This document shows, one piece after another, positions 1 through 9,962 of a stretch of 64,000 nt of DNA. The DNA is taken from the NCBI GenBank assembly GCA_027924645.1, contig BSBN01001687.1:5766001-5830000 (forward strand), given 5' to 3'. The position numbers and the translations under genes are program-made. The notes beneath the pieces were generated by a model. It was not told the DNA's origin, did no database searches, and saw only the letters and a program-made list of their open reading frames with translations. Origin of the DNA: Cunninghamia lanceolata (lineage: Eukaryota; Streptophyta; Pinopsida; Cupressales; Cupressaceae). Each line of letters begins with the position of its first letter. Position 1 is the stretch's first letter.

Positions 1-1375
1 ACTCCAATCCAATACGTGAGATAAGTTAGAGATGTAACAATGTAAAATTGAAACACGAAAAATATCATGGATATGCAACAGGCTAGGTGGCAAGGCTAGG
101 TGATAGACTACAAGTCCTATCCTCTCTAAAATCTCAAAAGGTCCTACAAACTGAGGTGCGAGCTTAGAGCCCTTTCCATAATGGATTGGACTTTTGTACG
201 ATCACATTCTCAAAAATACCCTATCACCCAGTGAGAAGCTCCGATCAGTTCTCTTAGCATCGGCATACTTCTTCTATCTATCCTATGCCTCCTAAAGTCT
301 CTATCCAATTAGTGTGACTTGCTACTCCATATCTTGAACTATCTCTGGACCAATGACAACCCTGTCCTCTATCTGATCCCAACTCAATGGTGTCCTGCAT
401 GGTCTACCGTATAAAGCCTGGAAAGGAGGCATACCCAACGAGCTGTGATGCCCATTATTGTATGCAAACTCAACTAGATATAGATACTTCTCCCATCTAG
501 ACTGATGGTCCATAACATACATATGAAGCATGTCTTCTACAACCTAATTAACTCTCTCCATCTGTTTGTCGGTCTCCAGATGGTAAGCTAAACTAAAGTT
601 GAGCTATGTGCCCAACGCCTGATGTTAGGCTCTCCAAAATGATGAAGTGAATATGGAGTCTTTGTCAGAAATGATACGGTGAGGTACCCCATGAAGTCTA
701 ACAATCTAATCTAAAAATACTCTTGCCACTGATGGTGCATTGTACGTTGTGCATACAGGTGAGAAATGCACCACCTTGGTCAACTTGTCAATTGTCACCA
801 TGATGGCATCATGGCGACGTGATGACATAGGTAGACCAACGATAAAGTCCATGGAAATGGTGTCCCATTTCCACTCAAGTATCTTGTGAGGGTACAACAG
901 TCCTGCTGGATGCTGATGCTCGGCCCTTGACCCTCTGACACTCAAGGTAATGAGCAACATATTTTGTAATGTCGTACCTCATCCCAACCCAATGATATAG
1001 CTGTCGCAAATTAGCATGCATCTTCTTCACTCCTGGATGTACTGCATAGGGTGCTCTATGAGCCTCTGAAAGAATCACTGTATATAGATCACCTGCATGG
1101 GGTACATAGGTGCGCTGCCAATGTCTAAGCAAACCATTAGACTCAAGGGAATATCCTATGAATTTGCCCTTAAGGTCCCTCTGATTCTGAATTTCTTGCT
1201 GCACCTCAAGAAACCACCCATCCTCAGGAAGATGCTGTAAGATACGCTCTCTCAAGTCCACCCTCAATGTCAAGGTTAGGATCTCGTGGCACCTTTGACT
1301 CAACACATCAGTGACCATGTTCTCCTTCCCTTTGATGTAGTGGACATCAAAGTCATACTCACATAAGAACTCCAT
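1..1375 (-). pseudogene. E1 integrase with C-terminal region (decayed)
   Basis: Integrase inserts the cDNA into the chromosome. The N-terminal HHCC zinc-binding part is around 1375-960 (H-P-G-V-K-K-M and L-E-C-Q-R-V-K). The catalytic core is at 960-540. Its three acidic residues are still present: M-D-F-I-V-G near 850, I-S-D-K-D-S near 670, and the Glu of Q-M-E-R-V-N near 560. The C-terminal domain runs to the left edge (G-P-F-E-I-L-E-R), where a chromodomain would follow outside the window. Between about 255 and 320 there are four TAG codons, each where CAG (Gln) is expected. Confidence 0.85.
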
Positions 1376-1399
1376 CCAATGCCTCTAGCGGGCGTTCAA

Positions 1400-2692
1400 A
1401 TTTGGCTATGTGAAAATGTATTGTAAGCTATGGTGATCCAAATGGAGCTCAAAGCGTCGACCTAAAAGGAAGTGTCTCCAATGAACAAGAGCATGAATAA
1501 CTGCGGCGAGCTCTAAATCCTGAGTAGGGTAGTTTAGTTCATGTGTCTTAAGCTTACGCAATTTGTATGCAATCACTCTACCACCCTGCATAAGCACAAC
1601 TCCTAAACCCTCTAATGATGCATTAGTGTAAACAACAAAATCTTCTATCAGATCTGAAACCGTTAATATGGGAGTGCTGGTAAGATGCTCCTTGAGGACC
1701 CCAAAGGCCCTCTCACACTACTCGGTCCAAGTGAAACCTTTCCCTTTCCGCTGAAGGGAAGTGATGGGATGCGCTAATCTAGAAAAGCCCTCAACGAACC
1801 TACGGTAATAACCGACTAATCCCATAAAGCTCTTGACCTCTGTCACACTGGTGGGTGCTGGCCAGTCCCGAATCACTCCGATCTTCGATGGATCTATGGA
1901 GATACCATCGCCTGATAAGATGTGCCCCAAATACTACACCTCTGTCCTGAAGAAGGCACACTTCACCAGGTTGCCATAAAGTTGCTACTCTCATAAACAC
2001 TGCAACCCCTGACATAAATGATCCACATGTTCCTCCTTGGTCTGCGAATAGATCAAAATATTGTCCAGAACTATGATCATGAACTGATCTAGGTAAGTAC
2101 AGAACACCCCGTTCATTAGACTCATTAACACTGCATGGGCATTCGTCAAACCGAAGGGTACCACTATAAACTCATAATGGCCATATTTGGTACGAAAAGT
2201 AGTCTTGTGAATATCTGCCTCGGTGATACGCAATTGGTGATACCCAGATTTTAGATCAATTTTCAAGAACACTCTGGCTCCTTGCATCCGATCAAAGAGG
2301 TCATCAATCCTAGGCAGAGGATAACGGTTCTTCACTATCACCTTGTTCAACTGCCTGTAATCCATGCATAGTCGAAGAGACCCATCCTTCTTCTTCATGA
2401 AGATAACCAGTGCGCCTCATGGTGAAACGCTAGGTCAGATGTGTCCCTTCTAAAGTAACTCCTCTAACTGCAGTTTGAGCTATGTAAACTCATGTGTAGT
2501 CATCTTGTAGGGTGCACGAGACACTGGCTTTGCACTCGCCACTAAGTCGATGTGGAAATCAGCGCCTCTATGTGGAGGCATACCTGGTAATTCTGGCAGA
2601 AATACATTGGCAAAGTCTCTCAGGATAGGGTGATCATCTAAGGTAGCCTCAAGCTCATCCTCTGATCTGTCACTGACCGTGATAGCAAACAT
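1400..2692 (-). pseudogene. E1 reverse transcriptase and RNase H (decayed)
   Basis: The RT would copy element RNA into DNA and the RNase H would remove the template. The RT palm is readable at about 2398-1991, with [18 protein letters not shown] and V-P-F-G-L-T-N. The catalytic Y/F-x-D-D box reads V-L-D-N, because the last Asp codon at 2060-2062 is AAT. The connection region follows at 1930-1718 and RNase H at 1597-1406 (I-H-A-L-V-H-W-R-H and D-H-H-S-L). Several TAG/TGA stops separate these pieces. The Asp-to-Asn change alone would abolish polymerase activity. Confidence 0.88.
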
Positions 2693-2879
2693 CTAACAAC
2701 CCTTTTACATGCAGCACTTAAGCTGCTGAGTGGATATCATACAAATAGCCATGGGCTTCTAAATGCCCACTATCTCGACCGGTGAGCCATGATCATCTAA
2801 GCAGCTAATCATCCTCTAGCGACAATCTAGTTTGGCTCTATGAGCTGTAAGCCAGTCCATACCCAAAACTACACCATTA

Positions 2880-3135
2880 GGATCCTAATGGCATAACCCT
2901 AAGGTCACATGATGTAGTGAAGAAACCCAAGGTGATCTTGCAATCTCTAACCAAGGTATCTATTGACATCTTGGCCCCAGAGGCCAACTCAACCTCCCAC
3001 CTAATGTCCTACCTAGAAGCCACTAGCCTGCAACGTTCCACTAACGATGTAGACAGAAAAGAGTCAGTAGCTCCAGAGTCAAAAAGAATAGAGATGGAGA
3101 AATCCCCAATCATACATGTTGTCTCAATGATTGAA
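2880..3135 (-). pseudogene. E1 retropepsin-like protease (decayed)
   Basis: The aspartic protease would mature the Gag-Pol polyprotein as a homodimer. The active-site triad context D-S-G-A-T-D-S is intact at 3060-3080, preceded by I-L-F. The sequence lies between the gag zinc knuckle and the RT, the normal Ty3/gypsy position. Downstream stops interrupt the frame before the RT. The plus-strand ORF here is an antisense shadow. Confidence 0.7.
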
Positions 3136-3199
3136 GTCTAGAAATCAGCCTAGCGGTTATCAACCGCTGCAAACATGCGGTGGGACCTACCCACATCAC

Positions 3200-4671
3200 C
3201 TAAAGTCTGCTCAAATCCTCCTACATGGGGCTATCCCCCTGCTATAAATCCCTGTAGACACTCTCTGGCCAAATGCCCTGCCCCACCACATACATAACAT
3301 GGGCCCCTAGCCTGTAACTGTCCTGACTATGTCATGCCCAACTGCTACTATCCAATCCATCCAATCGACCCCTGTGAACCTCTGTAAGACTGCTAAGACC
3401 TCACGGGTCCCGCAAATGATCCCTGCTGTCTCTGATCTCTATGCAGGCCCTGCTACTGCCAACCATGGTTATGTCCTCCTTAAACCCTTTGCTGGGGTCT
3501 AGACCTTTGTTGATGCTATTGCTGCTGCTGTGGATGCCTAGGAGGTAATGATGAGGAATTAAATCCTCCTCTCTATGGTGTGGATTGTGGCCTATGAAAG
3601 TTCTGCTGCTGTTGGGGATTACGGTCCTAATACTGTGGGCATGAATTCTGCCCTCATCCCTGAATTTCCTCTGCAATAAGAGCCTTTTCGACAGTCTCAC
3701 TCATAGTCTGGGGGTCTACCATATGCATTGGTCCTGCTATCCCATGATTTAGTCCTCTAATGAATTTGTGTACTAGGAGTTTCTCGTCGTGGAGGTACTC
3801 TGCGTAACGAGAAAGCTGAATGAACTGTCTCTCATACTAAGCAACCATGAGTCCTCTCTACTGTAAATCATGGAACTCATATATCTGGTGTTGTCTGTAA
3901 TGATTTGACAAATATCGCACATTAAAGCGCTCTATGAATATGTCCCATGTGAGGGTATCTAAGGATAACCAGCACTTACATTCCTCAGTGTGCCACCAGG
4001 TAGTTGCTGCATCTCTCAGAAGGTGTACTGCCACTCATGCTTTCATGTTGCTCCCATAAGGTCTCAATGCGAAGCACCTACTTGGCCACAGCTCCATCTG
4101 TAGCTCCTGCGAAGGTAGGTGGGTTGAGCCTAAGTAGGTCTCTGATGGGATCTCCTCTGTCTCTAAGCCCTATAACCGGCTCATCCAACCCATACTCGTA
4201 CAGTCCATGATATATCTTCTCTACTCTCATGGTCTCATCTCATCTTGAAAGTCTCAAAGGACTCCTACTCTGTGCACGGTAGGCTAACCCTACCTCCTCT
4301 ACTGTAGTATCCAGGATCTCTATGAAAGGCTCCATGCGTGGCACCTCTCGTGGATCAATGCGGGGCTCCACATATGGCTCAACATGTGACTCAGTGCGCG
4401 GCTCCTTATGTGGCTCCCCTCACGGATCAACATGAGGCTCATCACGTGGCTCTGGAATCTCTCGCGGTAACCTCTCTAACATGGCCTGTAGTGTCTTTAG
4501 AATCTGTGGACCTATGTCAAATACTGGTGGTGCCTGTGGTATTGGTGGTGCCTGTGGTACTGGTGGATCTTCTATGACTGCGAGTCCCTGTCCCTCAACT
4601 GAGGAATCACTATGCACCTTAGTGGATGTCATCTTACGCGATCGCGTTCGTCGAACACATTGGGGAGGCAT
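3200..4671 (-). pseudogene. E1 gag (decayed), with CCHC zinc knuckle
   Basis: Gag is the structural capsid/nucleocapsid polyprotein that packages element RNA in cytoplasmic particles. The likely start is the ATG at 4671 (M-P-P-Q), about 80 bases after the PBS. The N-terminal part has Pro-rich repeats (P-Q-A-P-P-I). A nucleocapsid knuckle C-Y-V-C-G-G-A-G-H-L-A-R-E-C (C-x2-C-x4-H-x4-C) is readable near 3257-3303. The middle section contains stops and no single ORF spans it. Its neighbour downstream in the same sense is the protease, as expected for a gag-pol element. Confidence 0.75.
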
Positions 4672-4749
4672 CCTACAAAACAAGGTAGACACTAATTAAT
4701 CAAAGTTGCAGAATAAAACATGCCCAAATATGCCTAGTGTTTAAACTTG

Positions 4750-4762
4750 GGTTCTGATACCA
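4750..4762 (-). other. E1 primer-binding site (initiator tRNA-Met type)
   Basis: The minus strand reads TGGTATCAGAACC, one change from the usual plant TGGTATCAGAGC complementary to the 3' end of initiator tRNA-Met. It lies eight bases inside a plausible LTR end (GGGCA on the minus strand at 4770) and about 80 bases before the gag ATG. It fixes the element's direction and 5' end. Confidence 0.8.
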
Positions 4763-5360
4763 AATTTCATGCCCACATTTCCCATGCGGTCACAACACGC
4801 ATCACATATGTCATGTGGTCATGACACGAAATATCAAAAATTTTCCCACACTTCCCTAGAAACCCCCTTGCATGCGTGAGCGTGATCGGTGGCGTACACA
4901 TAAGGTGTGAACAATACAGTTGTCAATGGGGTATCACGCACACATGCCCACTCCCAAACACCAGAAGGCCAACAAGGGGGTCATCACGACGCGGTTAACA
5001 TTGCTACAAGGGTTAAACTTACTAAGCTCCTAAACCCTAAATTCCAGAAAAATCTGGCAGCATAACACCTCATGAGCATGAGTGGGATTTATAACACCAA
5101 CACTAATCTTGATCACGTGGTTTCCCGACTAAGGTTATTCTCACCAATTGCATTGGTACAACAGTTGATTAAGTTGATTGATCATTTTTCAACAAAGCAC
5201 GATCATCAGTTTTTCCTTCACATTTTCTGAAATTTAATATTAATTTCTCCTCCTTCTAACTTTAGCATTTTCAACAAATCCTAAACATTTGTTCTCCCTC
5301 CTGTTTCTCTAAAATTTAATTTTGATTGTATTTCTTTATGTTTATCCTACTTTTCTTCAC

Positions 5361-5500
5361 GTTTTCTATCAATCTAACTTATCACTGCATCCTTTACATT
5401 ATTCCTAATTTCTTGGTAAACCAGATCAGTTCTCTATCAATTAGAGTTATCACTGCATCCTTTAGATTATTCCTAATTTCTTGGTAAATGAGATCACTTA
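5361..5500. repeat. 69-bp tandem duplication
   Basis: Two adjacent copies share TTATCACTGCATCCTTTA and the following ATTCCTAATTTCTTGGTAAA, with anchors at 5379 and 5448, a period of 69 bases. A few substitutions separate them. It is noncoding and probably inside the E1 LTR. Confidence 0.8.
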
Positions 5501-6481
5501 AACAAGACTTACTGACTTTGCTTGATGAATCCCCTAGGTTTCCGTTTTGGTTTAATTTCAACGTTTGAATTAATTTTGATAATTAATTGGTCCCTAATCA
5601 GGATTAATGGAGAGTCAATCTTACTTAGTTCTCTTAGCCTATTTCAGAAATGCCACGCATTTTCTCCTCTTTGTTTTCACTCTTGTCTTTCTTTCTCTTT
5701 CTCTCAATTGGACTTTTTCTCAATCTATAGTTGCATTTACAATGACCACATATGAAATGCATATGATGGCTTAATTGCATTTATAAAGATACGCATATCT
5801 ATATGAATGCAAATAAGCATATATATATGCTTATTTGCATTTTTATTTCTAAGTTTCTTATGTTGAAATAAAAGAACATATTTTTCTTTTCGTTTTCTTG
5901 GTATTTTAATTGTGAAAATTGTTAAATCCCAAAATCATTTATCCTATAGTTAAAATTAATATATAAAGTTAATATATATATATATATATATTCTACTTAA
6001 ATATTTGTCATTTATATATTTTTTTCTTTTGTCATTAATTGGAACCCTATATTTAAATTATTAATAAATAAATTATTATATAGATATATATATATATAAA
6101 ATAATTATTTTATTATAATCTGTTAGGTTTTTCTTTAAATAACAATGGAATGTTGTATAACTTCCATATTCTTTTCTTTTGAATTTTCATTGGAGAAACC
6201 CTAATCATAAAATTCCATTGGCTTGTGGTAGGGATGAGAAGGGCGGTGGCGGCAATGGTGGAGGCTGCAGATTAAATGGAGAGTGGGGACTGTGGGTAAT
6301 GGGGAGTGGCCACGCAGAGGTGAACGGACCACAGTGGTATGGAGGGAGGTATCCGCAGAGGGGCTGTGGGTTATATATTTAGTGGTGAGCAGGGAGAGCA
6401 GGGGCAGCGTGGTGGCATGGCGAAGGGAGGCCGTAGAGGCACAGTGGAGGGAGATAGCCCACAGGGCTTCAGGAATTATGG

Positions 6482-6600
6482 GGGTGTGGGGAGGGGGTGG
6501 AGCCCCCACCCACATTCCACTCAGTGGGGTGTGGGTGTGGGTTCTGCCCCCTCCCCACACCCATTACCATACATACGGTGGGGGTTCAAACCCCCACCAT
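6482..6600. repeat. GC-rich inverted repeats
   Basis: A GGGTGTGGGGAGGGGG arm near 6482-6497 is complementary to CCCCCTCCCCACACCC near 6547-6562. A second hairpin, GGTGGGGGTT-CA-AACCCCCACC, follows at 6577-6598, then an A/T-rich tract. The hairpin loop contains GTTCAAACC, which fits a Pol III B-box pattern, although no convincing A box was found. Confidence 0.6.
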
Positions 6601-6725
6601 TATTGTAATAAAATTTCTTTTTTTCCTTGACTGTGTTTTTTTTTTTTCAACATAAAAACTGCGAACATAGTTTATTTTCCCATTGTATTTTCGTATATTA
6701 AAATTTATAATATATATTTATAAAT

Positions 6726-6728
<3 letters not shown>

Positions 6729-6771
<43 letters not shown>

Positions 6772-6940
6772 CACAAATTCACAAGCAATATAAATCCATA
6801 GTTTCATTATTAACAATCATAACTGTAATAATACAAAAAATATAATATATATACATATATATATACATACATATACATACATATGTATGTATATGTATAT
6901 ATGTATACATATGTATATATATGTATATATATATATATTG
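6729..6940. repeat. (TA)n and (ACAT/ATGT)n microsatellites
   Basis: A TA run covers about 6729-6768. After an 80-base gap, alternating TATATACA/TACATA units run from about 6845 to 6940. The second block contains a palindrome centred at 6882/6883 with 16-bp arms. No coding potential. Confidence 0.9.
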
Positions 6941-8640
6941 TTTAATGATTACTGTCAAATAATTTGTTAAAATAGAATAATGAATTAATTTATATTGTAT
7001 TTATATACAAATGTATTTTTAAATGCATCTCTAAAATTGAACATTATATAAAACAATATTATACAATAGACAAACAAAATCTATTTTCCTCTTATTTAAA
7101 TTTCAATTTCAAGTCAAATGATTCAATTTAAATATAGAAAGCATTTGATTAATTTTGATTAAACTCAAATGCAAAACTATAACCAAATTTCATTTCTTTT
7201 ATAGCAACAAAATTACAACTTCATATAACTCATTAAAACTAATACTTTCACTAAGTCCTTCAATGAAATAAATTTTAACAAACTTTGTATTTTTCCACAA
7301 CAATTAACTTTCAACTTTACTAATAGGAAATAACAAAATTAATATCTTTTTAAAACAAATTTCTTCCTTTATCATTCCATAGATGGTAAAACTTAATAAA
7401 CAATATAATTACAACTATCAACACAATAAGGGAGATTTTTCTCACAACTCAAAAATACCAAATTTTACAACAATAGAGAGAGAATTTCTCCTCTTGGCAA
7501 TCAACAAGGATGTAGTCATTAATAAGACCAAGCTCTCTTATAGAGCCTTAAGAGTAAAGGAAAATAAAAAATATTTTTCCAAACAAGAAAACTTCTCCAA
7601 TCTTCACATTAAGGTCCATGAAAACCTACATATCACACAAGGGAAGAAAACACCACACAATCTGCTCTCCTCCCTACCGTAGACCCGCAAGAGGGTCACC
7701 CCTGAGCTAGGGAGATCATACACACACCAAAGGAACCTCAAATCCACTTCACAACAAGGCAAAACAACATCCCCAAAACACAAAACACACCCATGGATAT
7801 TTACACAACACAAACTCAACCAAAGTGAGCTTAAAAAGGGGTAGGAGAGTGGACACACTCAACTATAGAGTGCCACCCTTCAATTATTTCAACACAAATT
7901 TTCTCATGGCCTCAAGCCAAACATGTTAACAAGATTTCCAAGGAGTTCATATTTTGGCTCTCAAGCCATGTAACAAATTTACTCAAAATTACACAAATGC
8001 CCTCAAGGCTTTCGACATCCTAAAACAAGGAAATGAACTCGAGGAGGATCACTCCTCCCCTACCCCACACTTGATGAGCATTTCTCCCAAGTTGAAGAAG
8101 CTCTTTCAACACCCTAATAAAAATTCCCACAATAACAAAATACACACAAGAAAAAATACTTCTCACACATCCATCATGCAAGCAAAAATTAGAATTACAA
8201 GGGGAAGGCCTTAGCCTTGAAAACCAACCTTTAAAGCCCTAATAATGGAAGAAGTTGATGTAGAGCTCCTTTAAAGTCTCCTCCAACCTAAGCCACCAAA
8301 CTCCCTCTATCCTTTTTCTCCAAAAACAATTTCCCATAAACAAAATTCTCAAAAGTTCAACAACCTTTCTCCCTATCCCAAGTGGGATTAAAATAACCCA
8401 ATCCATGAGTTTAGAGGAATGGGGAGGTGACACTTGTGACCTCCTCACTCTTCCTCCAAACTACTATTGTGTCCCAAGGGATGGGTGTTGACACATGTCA
8501 CTCACCCATCCCCAAAGTCTTCCTCACCCCATACCACATGTCCTCTCTCCAACACATGGGAGAGAAAAGGGGAGTTGAAGAGGGAAAGGGTGACACATGT
8601 CTCCCCCTCCTTCCCTCTCATGAAGGACCACACAATTCCA
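6941..8640. other. AT-rich noncoding stretch, unassigned
   Basis: I see no recognisable protein motif. Open frames at 7383-7682 and 7954-8214 are Lys/Asn-rich translations of AT-rich DNA without domain patterns. The compositional style (a TTAAAAAGG-type box near 7830, then gradually more GC-rich sequence) resembles the interior of another LTR, but no LTR ends or TSD could be paired. Confidence 0.35.
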
Positions 8641-8650
8641 TGGGGACTCT

Positions 8651-8832
8651 CACCAATTGTGAGGGAGACTTGAAGTCAAGTCCTCCACAATTGGTGGATC
8701 TTGGAGTCATCTCTAGCCTTGGGAATTGAAAAGGGATGGGCTTGAGTGTTGGTACCACTCATCCTATCCCTCCCATACCTCCAAATTCGTCACTTAACTT
8801 CAGTGTGAAGTTAAGGTGACCATATGGAGGTT
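8651..8832. repeat. Two long imperfect hairpins
   Basis: The first spans 8651-8696: CACCAATTGTGAGG and GACTTGA pair with TCAAGTC, CTCC and ACAATTGGTG. The second spans about 8775-8832: an outer ACCTCCA/TGGAGGT pair flanks an inner TCACTTAACTTC/GAAGTTAAGGTGA pair. Both have very short loops. No flanking direct repeat marks them as MITE termini. Confidence 0.65.
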
Positions 8833-9307
8833 AACCAAGGGTTACCCAAGTCAAAAGGGACCCTAGACCCATGAGGTATAACCCAGGGTCAACTTTAACC
8901 TAGTTAGGACACCCAAGGTCAAGTTAAGACACAAGAAAAGGGTCTCAAAAATTTAAAATTTAAAAAAAAAAAAAATTCAAAAACAATTCTTACATCACAA
9001 ATCATAATTCAATTTAAAAGAGGGTAGACCTAACCCATTCAACCTCATGCAAATTAACATTACAACATTACATCATACACAGAATTGATCTTGGTTCTTC
9101 GTGGAACCAGATCGGCTTCACAAGGGATTACAATATAAGGTGTGGAATGATCTCCAGTATCTATGGTTTCTTAGCAAAACCTGCGCACTCAATTGTAAAG
9201 TTAATTTCACATATAAATATCATAGCCGAAGCAATTCAAAACATGCATTACCATAACATACCACAATTCTCATAAGCATAAATGAAATCACATTACAATT
9301 TTCTTTC
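8833..9307. other. Noncoding stretch with A-rich tract and a hairpin
   Basis: No gene is visible. There is an A run at about 8961-8974. A short hairpin occurs at about 9087-9113, with GATCTTGGTTC opposite GAACCAGATC around a TTCGTG loop. It may be part of the 3' end of an element that ends near 9580. Confidence 0.4.
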
Positions 9308-9469
9308 TAACATCACCCAATTAGTTTTCCTCTAATGTAAACATCTATCTAACATCACCCAATTAGTTTTCCTATAAAATAAACATCTATCTAACATCAC
9401 CCAATTAGTTTTCCTTTAACATAAACATCTATCTAACATCACCCAATTAGTTTTCCTTTAACATAATAA
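9308..9469. repeat. 42-bp tandem repeat, nearly four copies
   Basis: Copies begin at 9308, 9350, 9392 and 9434, each starting TAACATCACCCAATTAG. The period is exactly 42 bases and variation is confined to the middle of the unit. The last copy is partial. Copies are contiguous without spacers, so this is a minisatellite rather than a CRISPR array. Confidence 0.92.
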
Positions 9470-9580
9470 GGTCTAAAAGTTTAGGAATCTAGGATCAACA
9501 GTCCCACAAATATAAAAGTATCAGCAATAGTAAGGTAAATAGTCATATGAACAGAATGAAAAATGTAGGCCTCACACCCA

Positions 9581-9703
9581 AGTGCATCTTTCCATATGAC
9601 CCCTAATAGAGATTGGTTTTGTGAATATGAAAATTTTGATGAAGGTAAGGTGTACTTGTGTGTCGATTATTCTCATTTAAATATTGTTGGCTATGGTAAT
9701 GTT
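9581..9703 (+). pseudogene. E6 copia protease, left fragment
   Basis: The frame reads S-A-S-F-H-M-T-P-N-R-D-W-F and ends G-Y-G-N-V, matching the part of a Ty1/copia protease that follows the catalytic Asp (D-S-G-A-S-x-H-M-T is usual). The frame stops making sense at 9704, where E2 begins, and resumes in phase at 56342 with K-I-K-F. The TSD ATGTT (9699-9703 and 56337-56341) marks the break. The catalytic Asp and everything upstream (gag) are missing at about 9580, so another event has removed or displaced the 5' half. Confidence 0.82.
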
Positions 9704-9962
9704 TGTAGACACCCAAAACCAATCAGCAATCAAATCAATCAATCAATCCAATCAATTAATCAAGCCAACCATAAATCAATCAATCAAACCATCAATCCAA
9801 ATCAATCAGCAATCCAATCAATCAATCAATCAATCAAATCATCAATCAATCCACCCTATCCAAACTAATGAGCAATCCAATCAATCAATCAATCCAATCA
9901 ATTGATCAAGCCAACCATTAATCAATCAGTCAAACCAATCAATCAATCCAAGTGTCTCAACT
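9704..9962 (+). repeat. Collapsed E2 5' LTR plus (AATC)n tract
   Basis: The first 15 bases (TGTAGACACCCAAAA) match the reconstructed start of E2's 3' LTR (19694-19704 joined to 55312). Beyond that there is no similarity to the 1.04-kb 3' LTR. A tetranucleotide AATC-rich tract (about 9725-9955) follows directly, leading to gag. No PBS is visible. I infer a deletion of most of the 5' LTR and the PBS with expansion of AATC repeats; the N-Q-S-I-N-Q ORFs are translations of this tract. Confidence 0.6.

Larger units (their letters stand above)
1..4769 (-). mobile_element. E1: Ty3/gypsy chromovirus, Tekay/Del-like, truncated by the window edge
   Basis: A minus-strand element read from the PBS at about 4762 down to position 1 in the order gag, CCHC knuckle, protease, reverse transcriptase, RNase H, integrase, integrase C-terminal region. 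The 3' end and 3' LTR lie outside the window. The integrase tail carries the G-P-F-E-I-L and R-L/H-L-A-L-P-P-type motifs typical of Tekay/Del chromoviruses; the lineage call is from recalled family patterns. The frame is broken by many stops, nearly all TAG or TGA where CAG, CGA or TGG is expected, so the copy is dead. It lies outside the E6 nested stack as far as this window shows. Confidence 0.9.
4770..6650 (-). repeat. E1 5' LTR, probable; outer edge unresolved
   Basis: The inner edge at 4770 is set by the PBS. No second LTR is in the window, so the outer edge cannot be measured and 6650 is only a guess at where the character changes. The stretch has no credible gene. It contains a 69-bp tandem duplication (5361-5498), TA-rich tracts near 5960-5990 and 6080-6100, and GC-rich inverted repeats near 6482-6600. 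The short ORFs here read through low-complexity sequence. Confidence 0.4.

Noticed and set aside
6201..6630. Overlapping ORFs of 67-119 codons on both strands
   Set aside because: They arise from the G-rich/C-rich inverted repeats; no domain, and frames on both strands are open simultaneously.
7383..7682. 99-codon Lys/Asn-rich ORF as a host gene
   Set aside because: No family motif, AT-rich composition, and no supporting start or splice context.
9308..9469. CRISPR-like array
   Set aside because: Copies are contiguous with no unique spacers and the locus is plant repeat DNA.
9596..9905. Asn/Gln/Ser-rich ORFs
   Set aside because: Beyond the copia fragment they simply translate the AATC tetranucleotide repeat.
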